This document shows, piece by piece, positions 7,778 through 15,000 of a stretch of 15,000 nt of DNA. Within the stretch, counting starts at the first letter, position 1. Every line of letters begins with the position of its first letter. This DNA is from Chondrilla cf. caribensis (Eukaryota; Porifera; Demospongiae; Chondrillida; Chondrillidae), in the NCBI GenBank assembly GCA_964020155.1, contig OZ026547.1:3318631-3333630 (forward strand), written 5' to 3'. Under the pieces are notes generated by a model that saw only the letters and a list, made by a program, of their open reading frames with translations, did no database searches and was not told where the DNA came from. Made by a program: the position numbers and the translations under genes.

Positions 7778-8746
7778 TTACAATAATTCACATGATTCTA
7801 CAGAAGTCTCAGCAACACTACTACTACCCCAACCACCAACACCACCAAGTGCAAAAAGTTCCTGTTTGTTCTCAAATATACTAACTACAACAGCTGGTGA
7901 GTCTCTACTGTTTCTAATATCAGACATTCTAGACCAAGTCTTCTTATAACCATCATATAAATGAACAGATGAATGGGGTTTGTAACCATCGTCATAACCA
8001 CCCACAGTAAGAAGACAGTTGTTTACAGAAACTAAACCACTCCCCCAGAGTGGTGTTTTAGGGAGGGACTGCCAAAAGGATTCAGGAGATACACTAGATT
8101 CAGAGTTTTCATCAATGTTTAGGGACTCCTTTACAGCACTCAGTTTGCCTGTGTAAACTGTATATTCAGTACCAACACCACATCCAATGAAGAGTTCATC
8201 ATGTGTTACTGTGCACTGCATGAGCCGTGACTTTACAGGTAAGTCACAAATCTCCCACCAAGTGGAGGATGACTGGGAACTGTTCAACACTTCTACTGAT
8301 GACAACCGACCATTCCTACCCCAACCACCAGCTACAAGAATAAAGTTGTCAAAAGAAGTTGATGTAGCATGTTCCCTCCCTATGTTCAGTGGTGGGAGTG
8401 TATTACACCACTTCAAATCATCATCTAAACTGAACACTTTACTTGAATACTTTTCTACTTTCCCATCCTTTCTCCAGATACCACCTATTGTGTGTACTTT
8501 GCTGTTGCTGGTGGCTAAGGTGAAGCAATACAGTTCACAAGAATCATGAAATGGTAGTTTGGACCAAGTTCGACTGACAACGTTAAACACGCAAAGAAAC
8601 TTCCGATAGTCCAACCTAACAGACCTATCACCAACAAATATCTTCCCATTCAAATAAACTGCTGTTGGCAACATCATCCTCTCCAATATATCTGGTTCTT
8701 TTCTCCAGTAGAGGTGACTCAGCTTCAACTTCTCTTCTTCAAACAA
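7778..8746 (-). CDS. Kelch-repeat propeller exon, C-terminal
   Basis: One long exon of 322 codons plus TAA. The acceptor TTGTGAATGCAG sets its start at LFEEEKLKLSHLYWRKEPD. Blade-like segments with the Kelch pattern (hydrophobic stretch, Gly-Gly, then Tyr/Val-x-Tyr/Leu and Trp): GKIFVGD near residue 36, KVHTIGG near 81, FILVAGGWG near 137, ELFIGCG near 188, LLTVGGYDDG near 245, ELFALGGVGGWG near 297. Each is followed by a strand and often Trp (TWSKLP, TWWEICDLP, TWSRMSD). That makes about six blades, as in other Kelch propellers. No BTB or BACK domain is encoded beside it, so it is not the usual cullin-3 adaptor type. The antisense open frame at 8187-8549 is a shadow. Confidence 0.92.
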   Translation of the reverse strand: MFEEEKLKLSHLYWRKEPDILERMMLPTAVYLNGKIFVGDRSVRLDYRKFLCVFNVVSRTWSKLPFHDSCELYCFTLATSNSKVHTIGGIWRKDGKVEKYSSKVFSLDDDLKWCNTLPPLNIGREHATSTSFDNFILVAGGWGRNGRLSSVEVLNSSQSSSTWWEICDLPVKSRLMQCTVTHDELFIGCGVGTEYTVYTGKLSAVKESLNIDENSESSVSPESFWQSLPKTPLWGSGLVSVNNCLLTVGGYDDGYKPHSSVHLYDGYKKTWSRMSDIRNSRDSPAVVVSIFENKQELFALGGVGGWGSSSVAETSVESCELL

Positions 8747-11700
8747 CTGCATTCACAAAACACACAATATAAAATCACATCAAATTAACCATCAGATAAG
8801 GATGTACTATAGGCAGATGAGATGTGAGACACACATCACATTGGGACAGGACTAAGTACCTGTATACATGTGTACATGATTCAGCCACATGTGTGGTCGG
8901 CTACATGTGTGGTTGGCTAATGTGTGGTCAGCTACATGTGTGGTCGGCTACATGTGTGGTTGGTTACATGTATGGTCGGCTACATGTGTGGTTGGTTACA
9001 TGTGTGGTCGACTACATGTGTGGACAGCTCAACTGACAAAGGACACATACTAGACAAATTGGATCATTTCCTTGCATAAATTAAAGTGACACTATTGATT
9101 TCAGAAGATATTCTGTATGACCAAGTTAGGATGATAGGAGGTTCATTGGGTTAGAACACAATGTCAACTACTCCTTCCATCTCATGAGTTCTCAGAGTGG
9201 ATATTCTGAAAATGTTGTCCTTCTTCCACCAGGTCAAACTCAACAAACCACTACTACAAATGATAACTCACTCTTAACTTGTGAATAGTCTTTTCAAATT
9301 CTCTTAACTTTCGAATGGTTTCTTGTTGTACTTCCTCTGAAGAAGTCAATTTACTCTTTTCTTCAACAGTTACCTGTGTACATGTATACATTCACCATGC
9401 AGTTACCACAGGTAGACATCCATCAGTTAACAAATGCACACATGTACTAGTTACTAAACGCTCCTGTGTAGTAAACAAAGCAATGCGGCAGAGAGAGCGT
9501 GTAGTAAGTGGCTTATCGCAAAATAGCTGCCTAGAAAAATATGCCGTACGTTTGAATTCATATACTTTTTCCCTTCGTTTCGATATTCCCAGTAATTTTG
9601 TTTCTCTTTCAAGAAAATGGCCTATCATAAGCATTAGCAGCCTTCCAGCAGTGAGGAAAGCCAACCACTAGCTATTGTGTAAGCGATTTGATTTCGACGT
9701 GGAAGATGACGAGTCCCAAAAACGAGTATGGTGTGGTGCCCCAATTCTGGACGCTTTCTACTTTGGAACATCAAGTACGATAATTGGTTAAATTTATTCA
9801 AATTTTTAAACGTTGTTTCGTAGATTGAGAATCAGTTTGATACCAAACTTGATCCGAAAAACGGCCGATTCGCGAAGAGAACAGTTTCGCAACAATCCAA
9901 AGTGTCCGAGATTAGGAAGCATCAGGGGTTCAGGGCACCTCACCATGAAAACAGAGCGAAAAAAATCAAGCCAATGAAGAAATTTGTCTGTTGTACCGGT
10001 CTCTTTGATGTATGACGTCATCGGGCGATAATCACCAGTTACCACATGTGTAGGGTAGGTGTCATATGGAGGTACTGTGATGTAATTGCAGTGAAATAAA
10101 AGTACAACTTGTTTATACTGTAATTATACAGGTTAATTGCAGGGAAATTCCCAACTTGAACAGCACTCGAAATGCAAATAAACTACGAGTAAATTATGAC
10201 TAAGTACCTATAATATTATAGCTACATGTGTACATGATTTAGCTACATGTGTGGTCAGCTACATAATATTATTATCATTAATTAATATAATGTAAAAAAA
10301 CTCACTTTCAATATATCAGATTCCATTTGCTGACATAGACCAGGTCCCATTTGCTGACATAGACCAGGTCCCATTTGCTGACGTAGACCAGGTCCCATTG
10401 GCTGATGTGGACCAGGTTCCATTGGCTGAAATGGACCAGGTCCCACTGCTTGAGGCTTTGACTGGTACAATGCTTCCAAGGGATAAGGTGGTGTGGGGAG
10501 CTATGAATTGTAGGGAAACAAATACAATAGACAACAAAACAGTAAACAAATCCTATGTACATACACACCATTGACTGAGAGTGAAGACCTGGTCCCAATG
10601 ACGGTGTGTGCTGTTTTGGCAGGACAGCAGGTGGCATCACTGGAGGAGAAGAAACCCTTGTCATTTTCCCCTTTCCTTTGACATCTCTGTAAGGTCCAGC
10701 ACTGTGTGATGGAACATCCTGGACCTGGTGGGAAGAGGTAGTGAATACGATATAGCATGTAGACACACCAACATGGTACACTGGAGTACATGTAGACCAC
10801 ACCAACATGGTACACTGGAGTACATGCAGACACACCAACATGGTACACTGGAGTAGATGTACATTAGGTGTGGAACTGGACCTCAATGCAGTGTCTGTAC
10901 TAAGGAGTCATTTTGATATTCATCAATATGTGATCAAATCATCATGTTTCATTTATTAAATCTTTCAGTTTTGAGAAAGACCCTATACATTAGTGACCAC
11001 TTCAGTGGAAAGATCAAAGAGGACCATCGGTTGAGATGTCTGGTTGAGAGAACTGGACTAAACTACATTTCTAAAACCAAAATTTCCCACAAACTACAGA
11101 TAATTCAGAACACAAAACACCATTTGAACTCTAATTCTCTAAGATATACGTACGTAGCTAGCACTCACTTTAACATTGGATCCAAGTTCCCAGTTGGGAT
11201 CTGTTGTTTCCAGGCCAGGTGGTTCTAGCCTAGGTCTCTAGTGAGAGGTTCCGATTTCAAACTTTCCACTTCATGCATTGGATCAGGTTTGACCTAATAA
11301 CAGTACACACAACTCAATAGTCAGACCATGGATCAATATACCAACAACTGGGGTCATATCAACACTTTATACAAGGACAGCTGGATGGTCATGAGAGGTC
11401 TCTTCAGAAACAGGTGTACAATGCAGCAGGGTACATGATTGCGGGAATGTTATCAGCCAATAAGATAATTATATTCATGTGTTGTTGGCTACATGTGTGG
11501 TACCAACATTGTACACTGGAGTACATGTAGACACACCAACATGGTACACTGAAGTAGATGCACATCAAGTGTGGAGCTGGACCTCAATGCAGTGTACAGC
11601 TCCCTCTTACAATCCGTAGTAAGAGCCATTTTGATATTTATCAATATGTGATCAAAGACAGTCAGACCATGGATCAATACACCAACAACTGGGGTCAGAT

Positions 11701-12474
11701 CAACACTTTACAAGTACAGCTGGATGGTCATGAGAGGTCCCTTGGGGAACAGGTGTACAGTGAATGATAGTGGATGTTGTGTACCACATGTAGGGTGAAT
11801 GATATTATGGCAATGTTATCAGCCAATAAGTATATTCATGAATAAAATGATATTCATAGTTTGCTGTAACTAGATTCATGTAGACTAATTAAGTGTCCCT
11901 CCAGCAGAGTGGGTGTGTTCAGTTAACACAGTCATTGTGTGAGATTGGAACCCTGTGTGTACAGCTAGGCAGTACAGTCCACCAGGTGTCCAGAGGTTGA
12001 GAGGAGGAGGCAGGGTTTAGTGACAATACTGTAGAGACCAGCAAACACTGAACAACTCACTCTTGGCACTGATCTGGGCACATTTCTTCCTCCAGAATCT
12101 TCCTCTTCATAATATCTCAGAAATTTTTCCATTTCAGCCATTTTCTCTCTCAAGTTGAAATTCTCATTCATCAGTACAGCATTCATGTACAGGTGTTTGG
12201 AGAGGGATTGCTACACAGGAGGGAGGAGAGCATGTACACGTTGAACAGAATGAGTGTATGCATATGAAAAGAATAATACACTAGTACCTGTTTGCGTATG
12301 TACATCCATGTGGAGGTGCAGGGAACTATGTCCCATGTTGTGTTAATATACATAATATACAAAATAAGAAGATACATAATATCTTGACATATTGGAATGT
12401 AAATTCACCATTGTAATGTCAGGATATGTCAAGTTTTTAATGATACATACCATACATGTGCCCCCCCACACACA

Positions 12475-12517
<43 letters not shown>

Positions 12518-15000
12518 CTCACCTTGTCCAATACATCAACAATCCTCTTCTCAACTAGATCAATGGTGAACTTCCCTTCTACTGACAGAGAAACCACCTT
12601 CCATTCCTCCAGTTGAGGGAGGTTGGAGAAATGGAGACAAGCTGGGAGACACCACACAGAATCCTCGGAGATGGAGAAGTATAGGACAGTACTGCCAGTG
12701 GAGAAACCTTCGAAGTGAGTATCACGCAGGCCCAAATTATTGATGAAGAAATCCTTTAGCTCAAGAATTCGTGCAAGGGAAACCTCTTGTGGAGTATGTG
12801 AGAGGGTTATGGCTACTGATGAGTAGCTGGGTAGTCTCTTGTGGGCAACATTTTCCTTCTTACATTGAGACAGGAAGGCTAAAACCTTGTTCTTCATATT
12901 CTCTTCGTAAGTCTTAAGCTGTGCGGAGAGGGTCTCTACTTCTAAATATTCAATGATTGCTTGCATGACATTAATCTGCAGTGGATCCCATCTAGATATG
13001 AGAAACCGTTCCAATTTTTCAAAGACTACAGGTACGGGAGGGGGCGGAGCCAAAGGGGGCATATCTGGCTTCAAGAAATTTGATAGAAAAGTGCAGAACA
13101 TTTCGATATTATCTTTGTCCAGGGACTTTACGGAAGACAGCACTTTTGTGGCTAGCTTGGAAAACTTAACTTTCAGTTCATGAATGACGGGATAGAATAT
13201 GTCTTGAGGTGTTGTAGTCGTGCTAAGTGTGGAGGACTCCATCAATACAGGAGCTGTAGGGTGTCTACTGTTGTCTTTGTTAGTACCTGTACGGATTGTC
13301 AATGAATGTTTTTTGCAAAATTCGATCATACACAATATGTAGCACACACATACACATATTACATATAGTATATACATCCATGTCTCACAGAGATATACGG
13401 TTATGTATTTATGTTATTGTATGATGTCATTTCACATGGAGTTGAAAGAACGATGAATTTGATGATTGCATCAACAGAGAAAACTCCTTCCAAGCAAGAT
13501 CACTATGAAATGAAAGTTGGATGTACAGGCACAGGTTACTTGGAATGGAGTTCCCTGATATTTATGACCACCTAACAGCAGTGGAAGACTAGCACAGACA
13601 GTGGCTACCTAAGCTGCAATGAACATTGCATGATGTAAGGTAAACGGGGGTAATTCCGTAATTTTCAATTTTCGTGCCAAATACCATCCACTTCTACACA
13701 CCCAATTGCATGGGTGGTATCATAATAATTAATTGTCATCAATTGCAAGCGGGAAGGTTGAAAGAATATGTGGAAATGAGCAATATTCAATAAGAAGTAG
13801 ACCATTAGTACTCTTAAGCTGCTTGCAACCTCAATTGTAATTTTTAGGGGCTGCCGCAGGCAGCCCCTATATTGTTTTCATTTCGACTTCCGGTATGTAA
13901 CGCTCGTCCGATATATATATATATATATAATATGTGTTCCTACGCGTAATAGCAACAATGAATTTATATTATAATTTATATTGCGCAAAATAAAGATGGC
14001 CGATTTCGAACGCCGACAATTTGAATTTGGGCTAGAATTCGTGCGCTGAAGCTTCGCCGAACGTAATAACTTCAGCGAAGGTTCTTCTGAACCTAAGAAA
14101 TACGCGCAAGTAATTCGAGTGCGGGGGGCGGCAGCCCCACGAGTTTTTGAACTCGAATTACTTGTTTACCCCTTGCCATTGTACAATGCTCTAAAATGAC
14201 ACACTTCGGAAGTTCCAGAAATTACAGAATTCCCCAAATTCGAATTGGCAGCATACTTCAAACCGTGTTCATTAACAATGAAGAGTAACTGGCTCAAATC
14301 AGGTACACATGTAGGTGCGCTGCCTGTTTAAGTTTACCACTTGCAGCTTCTAGTGTCATTGGTTTATACAGCACTAAAGTCAATGTATTATGGAGTTATC
14401 CCTGTTTACCTTATAGTGAATTCTCCTTAATCCGGCACCACTTTTAATCTGCCATAATTTCCCAGTACCAATATAATTTACAAGTACCAATGAATTAATC
14501 CACCAAACTCATTATAATCCACCATATTCTCTGAAAATGAATTGCAGCCAATTAACGAGTATTCACTGTACATGGGTTGAGCACTGTCTTACATTCCAGC
14601 ACTCACCGCTAGGTCCAGGGAGATTGTCATCATATTCTTGCTCCACAGTCGGTTTGACTGGAGGTTGTTGGCAGCTGTAAACACAAACAAAAATAAGTAG
14701 CATTTTAATATTAATCTTTTTAATGTTATTAATAGTTCTTACATATTAACTATAACTTTGACAGGAATACTGTATTAACATTGTACGTAATGATACATGT
14801 ATTCAGAAGCTAATGATAAATACATCCATTATACCATGCTAGGAACACTTATCTCAGATGACACATATGAAACTATGATAAAACCTTAAAAGCCTGAATT
14901 CTTCAAGGACACACACACATGCACACCATGCACTAAGAGGTGGACATACATAGCACTCACTGTTTCAATTTTTTTCTGATTTTTTTGGCTATTTCAGAGA
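7778..15000 (-). CDS. Multi-exon gene: helical N-terminal domain, coiled coils, Gly-Pro-Gln repeats, Kelch propeller (partial at 5' end)
   Basis: Exons on minus, 5' to 3': 15000-14961 (partial), 14674-14607, 13286-12523, 12210-12061, 11237-11169, 10724-10569, 10500-10306, 9373-9272, 8746-7778 (stop TAA). Junction phases agree all along: phase 2, then phase 1, then phase 0 at every later junction. Most donors are GTGAGT. Order in the protein: basic helix end, Pro-rich linker, ~254-residue mainly helical domain, coiled coil, Pro-rich linkers, octapeptide repeats, coiled coil, six Kelch-type blades. No catalytic motif is seen, so a scaffold or adaptor role is likely: Kelch propellers bind proteins. 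The start codon is beyond the window. Extra small exons may be missed, and the chain could be two genes. The opposite-strand gene at 9706-10015 lies inside the intron before the second coiled coil. Confidence 0.62.
8868..9030. repeat. 16-bp minisatellite in a Kelch-gene intron
   Basis: About nine copies of a unit near CTACATGTGTGGTCGG, alternating TCGG and TTGG. It is preceded by TACATGTGTACATGATTCAGC. The same start word with two repeat units occurs at about 10220-10262, and a single unit at about 11478-11495, so this motif is dispersed in the locus. Confidence 0.9.
9272..9373 (-). CDS. Coiled-coil exon 2
   Basis: Thirty-four codons, phase 0: VTVEEKSKLTSSEEVQQETI then RKLREFEKTIHKLR. Acceptor TGTACACAG, donor GTGAGT. 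Ile, Leu and Phe spacing fits a coiled coil that continues into LFEEEKLKL of the Kelch exon. In this gene model it follows MESDILK from the repeat exon. If the gene at the left were separate, this would be its first visible coding exon; I see no good in-frame ATG just upstream. Confidence 0.72.
9706..10015 (+). CDS. Two-exon gene for an unrecognised 86-residue basic protein, nested in an intron
   Basis: Exon 1 is 9706-9774: ATG with A at -3, MTSPKNEYGVVPQFWTLSTL then EHQ. A 49-nt intron follows (9775-9823, GTACGA...TTCGTAG). Exon 2 is 9824-10015: IENQFDTKLDPKNGRFAKR, TVSQQSKVSEIRKHQGFR, APHHENRAKKIKPMKKF, VCCTGLFDV, stop TGA. Both junctions are phase 0. An AATAAA polyadenylation word follows at 10095-10100. 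Codons here are richer in CpG than the neighbours. The C-terminal half is strongly basic and ends near a Cys-Cys pair; no domain or membrane segment is recognised. It lies on the opposite strand inside an intron of the Kelch gene. The last codons could instead be a donor (GAT before GTATGA) leading to a further exon near 10132. The long antisense frame over it (9806-10045 minus) is a shadow. Confidence 0.62.
10095..10100 (+). terminator. Polyadenylation signal AATAAA of the nested gene
   Basis: Canonical AATAAA 80 nt after the TGA stop, followed by a T-rich stretch (CTTGTTTATACTG). Its position fits the end of a short 3' untranslated region. Confidence 0.5.
10306..10500 (-). CDS. Exon encoding five Gly-Pro-Gln octapeptide repeats
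   Basis: Sixty-five codons, phase 0: LPTPPYPLEALYQSKPQA, then VGPGPFQP, MEPGPHQP, MGPGLRQQ, MGPGLCQQ, MGPGLCQQ, then MESDILK before GTGAGT. The DNA is a 24-bp tandem repeat in which the last two copies are identical and the first two are the most diverged, so the array is growing at its 3' end. Two Cys residues arise in the youngest copies (TGT from CGT). The repeat number is likely variable between individuals. Confidence 0.72.
10569..10724 (-). CDS. Pro/Ser-rich linker exon
   Basis: Fifty-two codons, phase 0: VQDVPSHSAGPYRDVKGKGK, MTRVSSPPVMPPAVLPKQHT, PSLGPGLHSQSM. Acceptor CTTCCCACCAG is strong and the donor GTGTGTATG is acceptable. A second donor, GTCTTC inside the GPG codons, is possible but would break phase. 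The composition predicts a disordered linker with a basic patch (KGKGK). Confidence 0.65.
10755..10862. repeat. ~37-bp minisatellite, three copies (two more at 11500-11560)
   Basis: The unit is near ACACCAACATGGTACACTGG then AGTACATGTAG. Three units stand here and two at about 11500-11560. It is the left edge of a larger duplicated segment of this intron. Confidence 0.88.
10939..11318. other. ~380 bp segment present in one copy only of the duplicated stretch; holds an exon
   Basis: Relative to the copy at 11500-11850, the left copy has this extra piece between GATCAAA and AGTCAGACC. It contains the small Pro-rich exon at 11169-11237. No terminal inverted repeat or clear target duplication is seen at its ends, so a deletion from the right copy is as likely as an insertion into the left one. 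Confidence 0.65.
11169..11237 (-). CDS. Small Pro-rich exon
   Basis: Twenty-three codons, phase 0: RPRLEPPGLETTDPNWELGS then NVK. Acceptor CTCACTAG, donor GTGAGTGC. The frame is the only open one. It lies within a ~380 bp segment that is absent from an otherwise matching duplicated stretch at about 11500-11850. Support comes from splice sites and phase alone. Confidence 0.5.
11500..11850. repeat. Duplicated intron segment, uninterrupted copy
   Basis: Matches two separated stretches to its left: 10790-10938 (through GTGTGGAGCTGGACCTCAAT and ATCAATATGTGATCAAA) and 11319-11470 (AGTCAGACCATGGATCAATA, CAACAACTGGGGTCA, TGGATGGTCATGAGAGGTC, AATGTTATCAGCCAATAAG). In this copy the two halves are joined by only three bases. 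No reading frame in it is convincing. Confidence 0.85.
12061..12210 (-). CDS. Coiled-coil exon 1
   Basis: Exactly 50 codons, phase 0 at both ends: QSLSKHLYMNAVLMNENFNL, REKMAEMEKFLRYYEEED, then SGGRNVPRSVPR. Leu, Met and Phe at heptad spacing with charged residues between them suggest a short coiled coil. Acceptor CTGTGTAG, donor GTGAGTTG. The frame continues naturally from IVDVLDK of the previous exon. Confidence 0.72.
12473..12516. repeat. (CA)n microsatellite next to a splice donor
   Basis: On the gene's strand the donor GTGAGCT of the helical-domain exon is followed at once by this (GT)n run. Read through, it would give Cys-Val repeats, so the reading beyond VLDK is intron. Confidence 0.95.
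12523..13286 (-). CDS. ~254-residue helical domain exon
   Basis: Acceptor CCGTACAG at the right, donor GTGAGC directly followed by (GT)n at the left. Residues 1-25 are polar, rich in Ser and Thr (TNKDNSRHPTAPV). Then a helical region (DIFYPVIHELKVKFSKLATK), a Pro run (MPPLAPPPPVPVVF), a block VFEKLERFLISRWDPLQINV with MQAIIEYLEVETLSAQLKTY, and a mixed block with GFSTGSTVLYFSISED and EEWKVVSLSVEGKF, ending IVDVLDK. The WDPLQ...YLEVETL and GSTVLYFSI parts resemble a domain I have seen in many uncharacterised sponge and cnidarian proteins, often after Death domains; I know no function for it. There are no Walker motifs and no membrane segments. Confidence 0.75.
13287..13844. other. Intron sequence without further features
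   Basis: Between the helical-domain exon and the palindromic element. The minus-strand frame of the exon stays open to 13377, but the CCGTACAG acceptor and the phase of the upstream linker exon place the coding start at 13286. I see no other exon candidate with good splice sites. Confidence 0.55.
13845..14164. mobile_element. Palindrome-rich short transposon-like element (MITE-like)
   Basis: Left end: perfect hairpin TAGGGGCTGCC-GCA-GGCAGCCCCTA at 13845-13869. Right end: GCGGCAGCCCC at about 14128-14138, the inverse of the left GGGGCTGCCGC, so the two ends carry an 11-bp inverted repeat. The right end sits inside a second perfect 14-bp inverted repeat, CAAGTAATTCGAGT (14107-14120) against ACTCGAATTACTTG (14151-14164). 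Inside lie CGCTGAAG/CTTCAGCG (14044-14051, 14070-14077), the hairpin AGGTTC-TTCT-GAACCT (14079-14094) and an (AT)n run near 13914-13929. The interior is richer in CpG than its surroundings and codes for nothing, which suggests a non-autonomous mobile element. No target-site duplication was identified. Confidence 0.7.
14165..14606. other. Intron sequence with no supported feature
   Basis: About 440 bp of AT-rich DNA between the palindromic element and the Pro-rich linker exon. No open frame with splice sites and no repeats of note. Confidence 0.5.
14607..14674 (-). CDS. Pro-rich linker exon
   Basis: Sixty-eight nt between acceptor TTTACAG and donor GTGAGT. With one base taken from the exon before and one given to the exon after, it reads CQQPPVKPTVEQEYDDNLPG then PS. 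This is the only frame without stops that also fits both neighbours. It looks like a flexible linker after a folded domain. Confidence 0.6.
14961..15000 (-). CDS. Partial exon ending in a basic helix
   Basis: Reads SEIAKKIRKKLK and ends in phase 2 at CA before a GTGAGTGC donor. A Lys-rich amphipathic end like this is common at the close of helical-bundle domains, including Death-fold domains that often begin such sponge proteins, but there is too little sequence to say which. Joined to the next exon it gives KLKH followed by CQQPP. Confidence 0.5.

Noticed and set aside
8187..8549. 120-codon plus-strand frame
   Set aside because: Antisense shadow of the Kelch exon; the minus frame has repeated Kelch motifs.
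9392..9664. 90-codon minus-strand frame upstream of the second coiled-coil exon, as a possible first exon
   Set aside because: It has an in-frame ATG, but the sequence shows no domain and it would need to join the exon at 9373 across a few bases with no donor. The chain of phase-matched exons to the right explains the gene better.
9806..10045. 79-codon minus-strand frame
   Set aside because: It is antisense to the second exon of the small plus-strand gene, which has matching splice sites, start context and polyadenylation word. The minus frame has none of these.
10308..10886. One continuous 192-codon minus-strand gene
   Set aside because: The frame runs through intron sequence and the 37-bp minisatellite (repeated LQCTMLVCLHV). 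Good splice sites divide it into the exons at 10569-10724 and, in another frame, 10306-10500.
13348..13377. Extension of the helical-domain exon to 13377
   Set aside because: The upstream residues (LYVICVCVCYILCM) come from a CA/TA-rich tract, and the CCGTACAG acceptor at 13287-13294 fits the phase of the preceding linker exon.

Overview
The window looks like nuclear DNA from an animal, most probably a sponge (inference). Genes are split by spliceosomal introns, some about 49 nt long. Non-coding DNA is AT-rich and full of (GT)n, (ATT)n and longer tandem repeats. There are no operons or bacterial signals. The recognisable proteins are methionine adenosyltransferase, a Kelch protein joined to a helical N-terminal region, and a retrotransposon reverse transcriptase of a type I associate with sponge and cnidarian genomes. 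Species cannot be fixed without a search.

Layout: 1-1380 has no gene I can support, apart from an exon-like scrap at the start and a stretch open on both strands. About 1390-3190 (minus) is a decayed retrotransposon: reverse transcriptase with a YLDD box, zinc knuckle, endonuclease-like C-terminus, and an (ATT)n tract where its 3' end should be. About 3180-4160 is three diverged tandem copies of a ~350 bp unit, abutting the retrotransposon 5' side. 4160-5210 is direct repeats and (GT)n. 5213-7130 (plus) is an intron-containing methionine adenosyltransferase relic with frameshifts, a stop codon and a missing exon. Its first intron is filled by a 35-bp minisatellite grown from the exon/donor junction. 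7131-7777 is intergenic between convergent units.

7778-15000 (minus) is, by my reconstruction, one multi-exon gene that enters from beyond the window's right edge. The exons I could join in phase encode, N to C: a basic helix end, a Pro-rich linker, a ~254-residue mainly helical domain, a coiled coil, Pro-rich linkers, five copies of an eight-residue Gly-Pro-Gln repeat, a second coiled coil and a six-bladed Kelch propeller. None of these joins except the Kelch exon's own frame is proven without transcripts. In an intron of this gene, on the opposite strand, sits a two-exon gene for an 86-residue protein (9706-10015) with a 49-nt intron and a polyadenylation signal. Another intron holds a short palindrome-rich transposon-like element (13845-14164).

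The Kelch gene and the nested small gene look intact. The methionine adenosyltransferase and reverse transcriptase units look dead. The strongest unusual signals are the splice-site minisatellite, the Kelch protein architecture, the nested gene, and a duplicated intron segment in which one copy holds an exon and the other does not.
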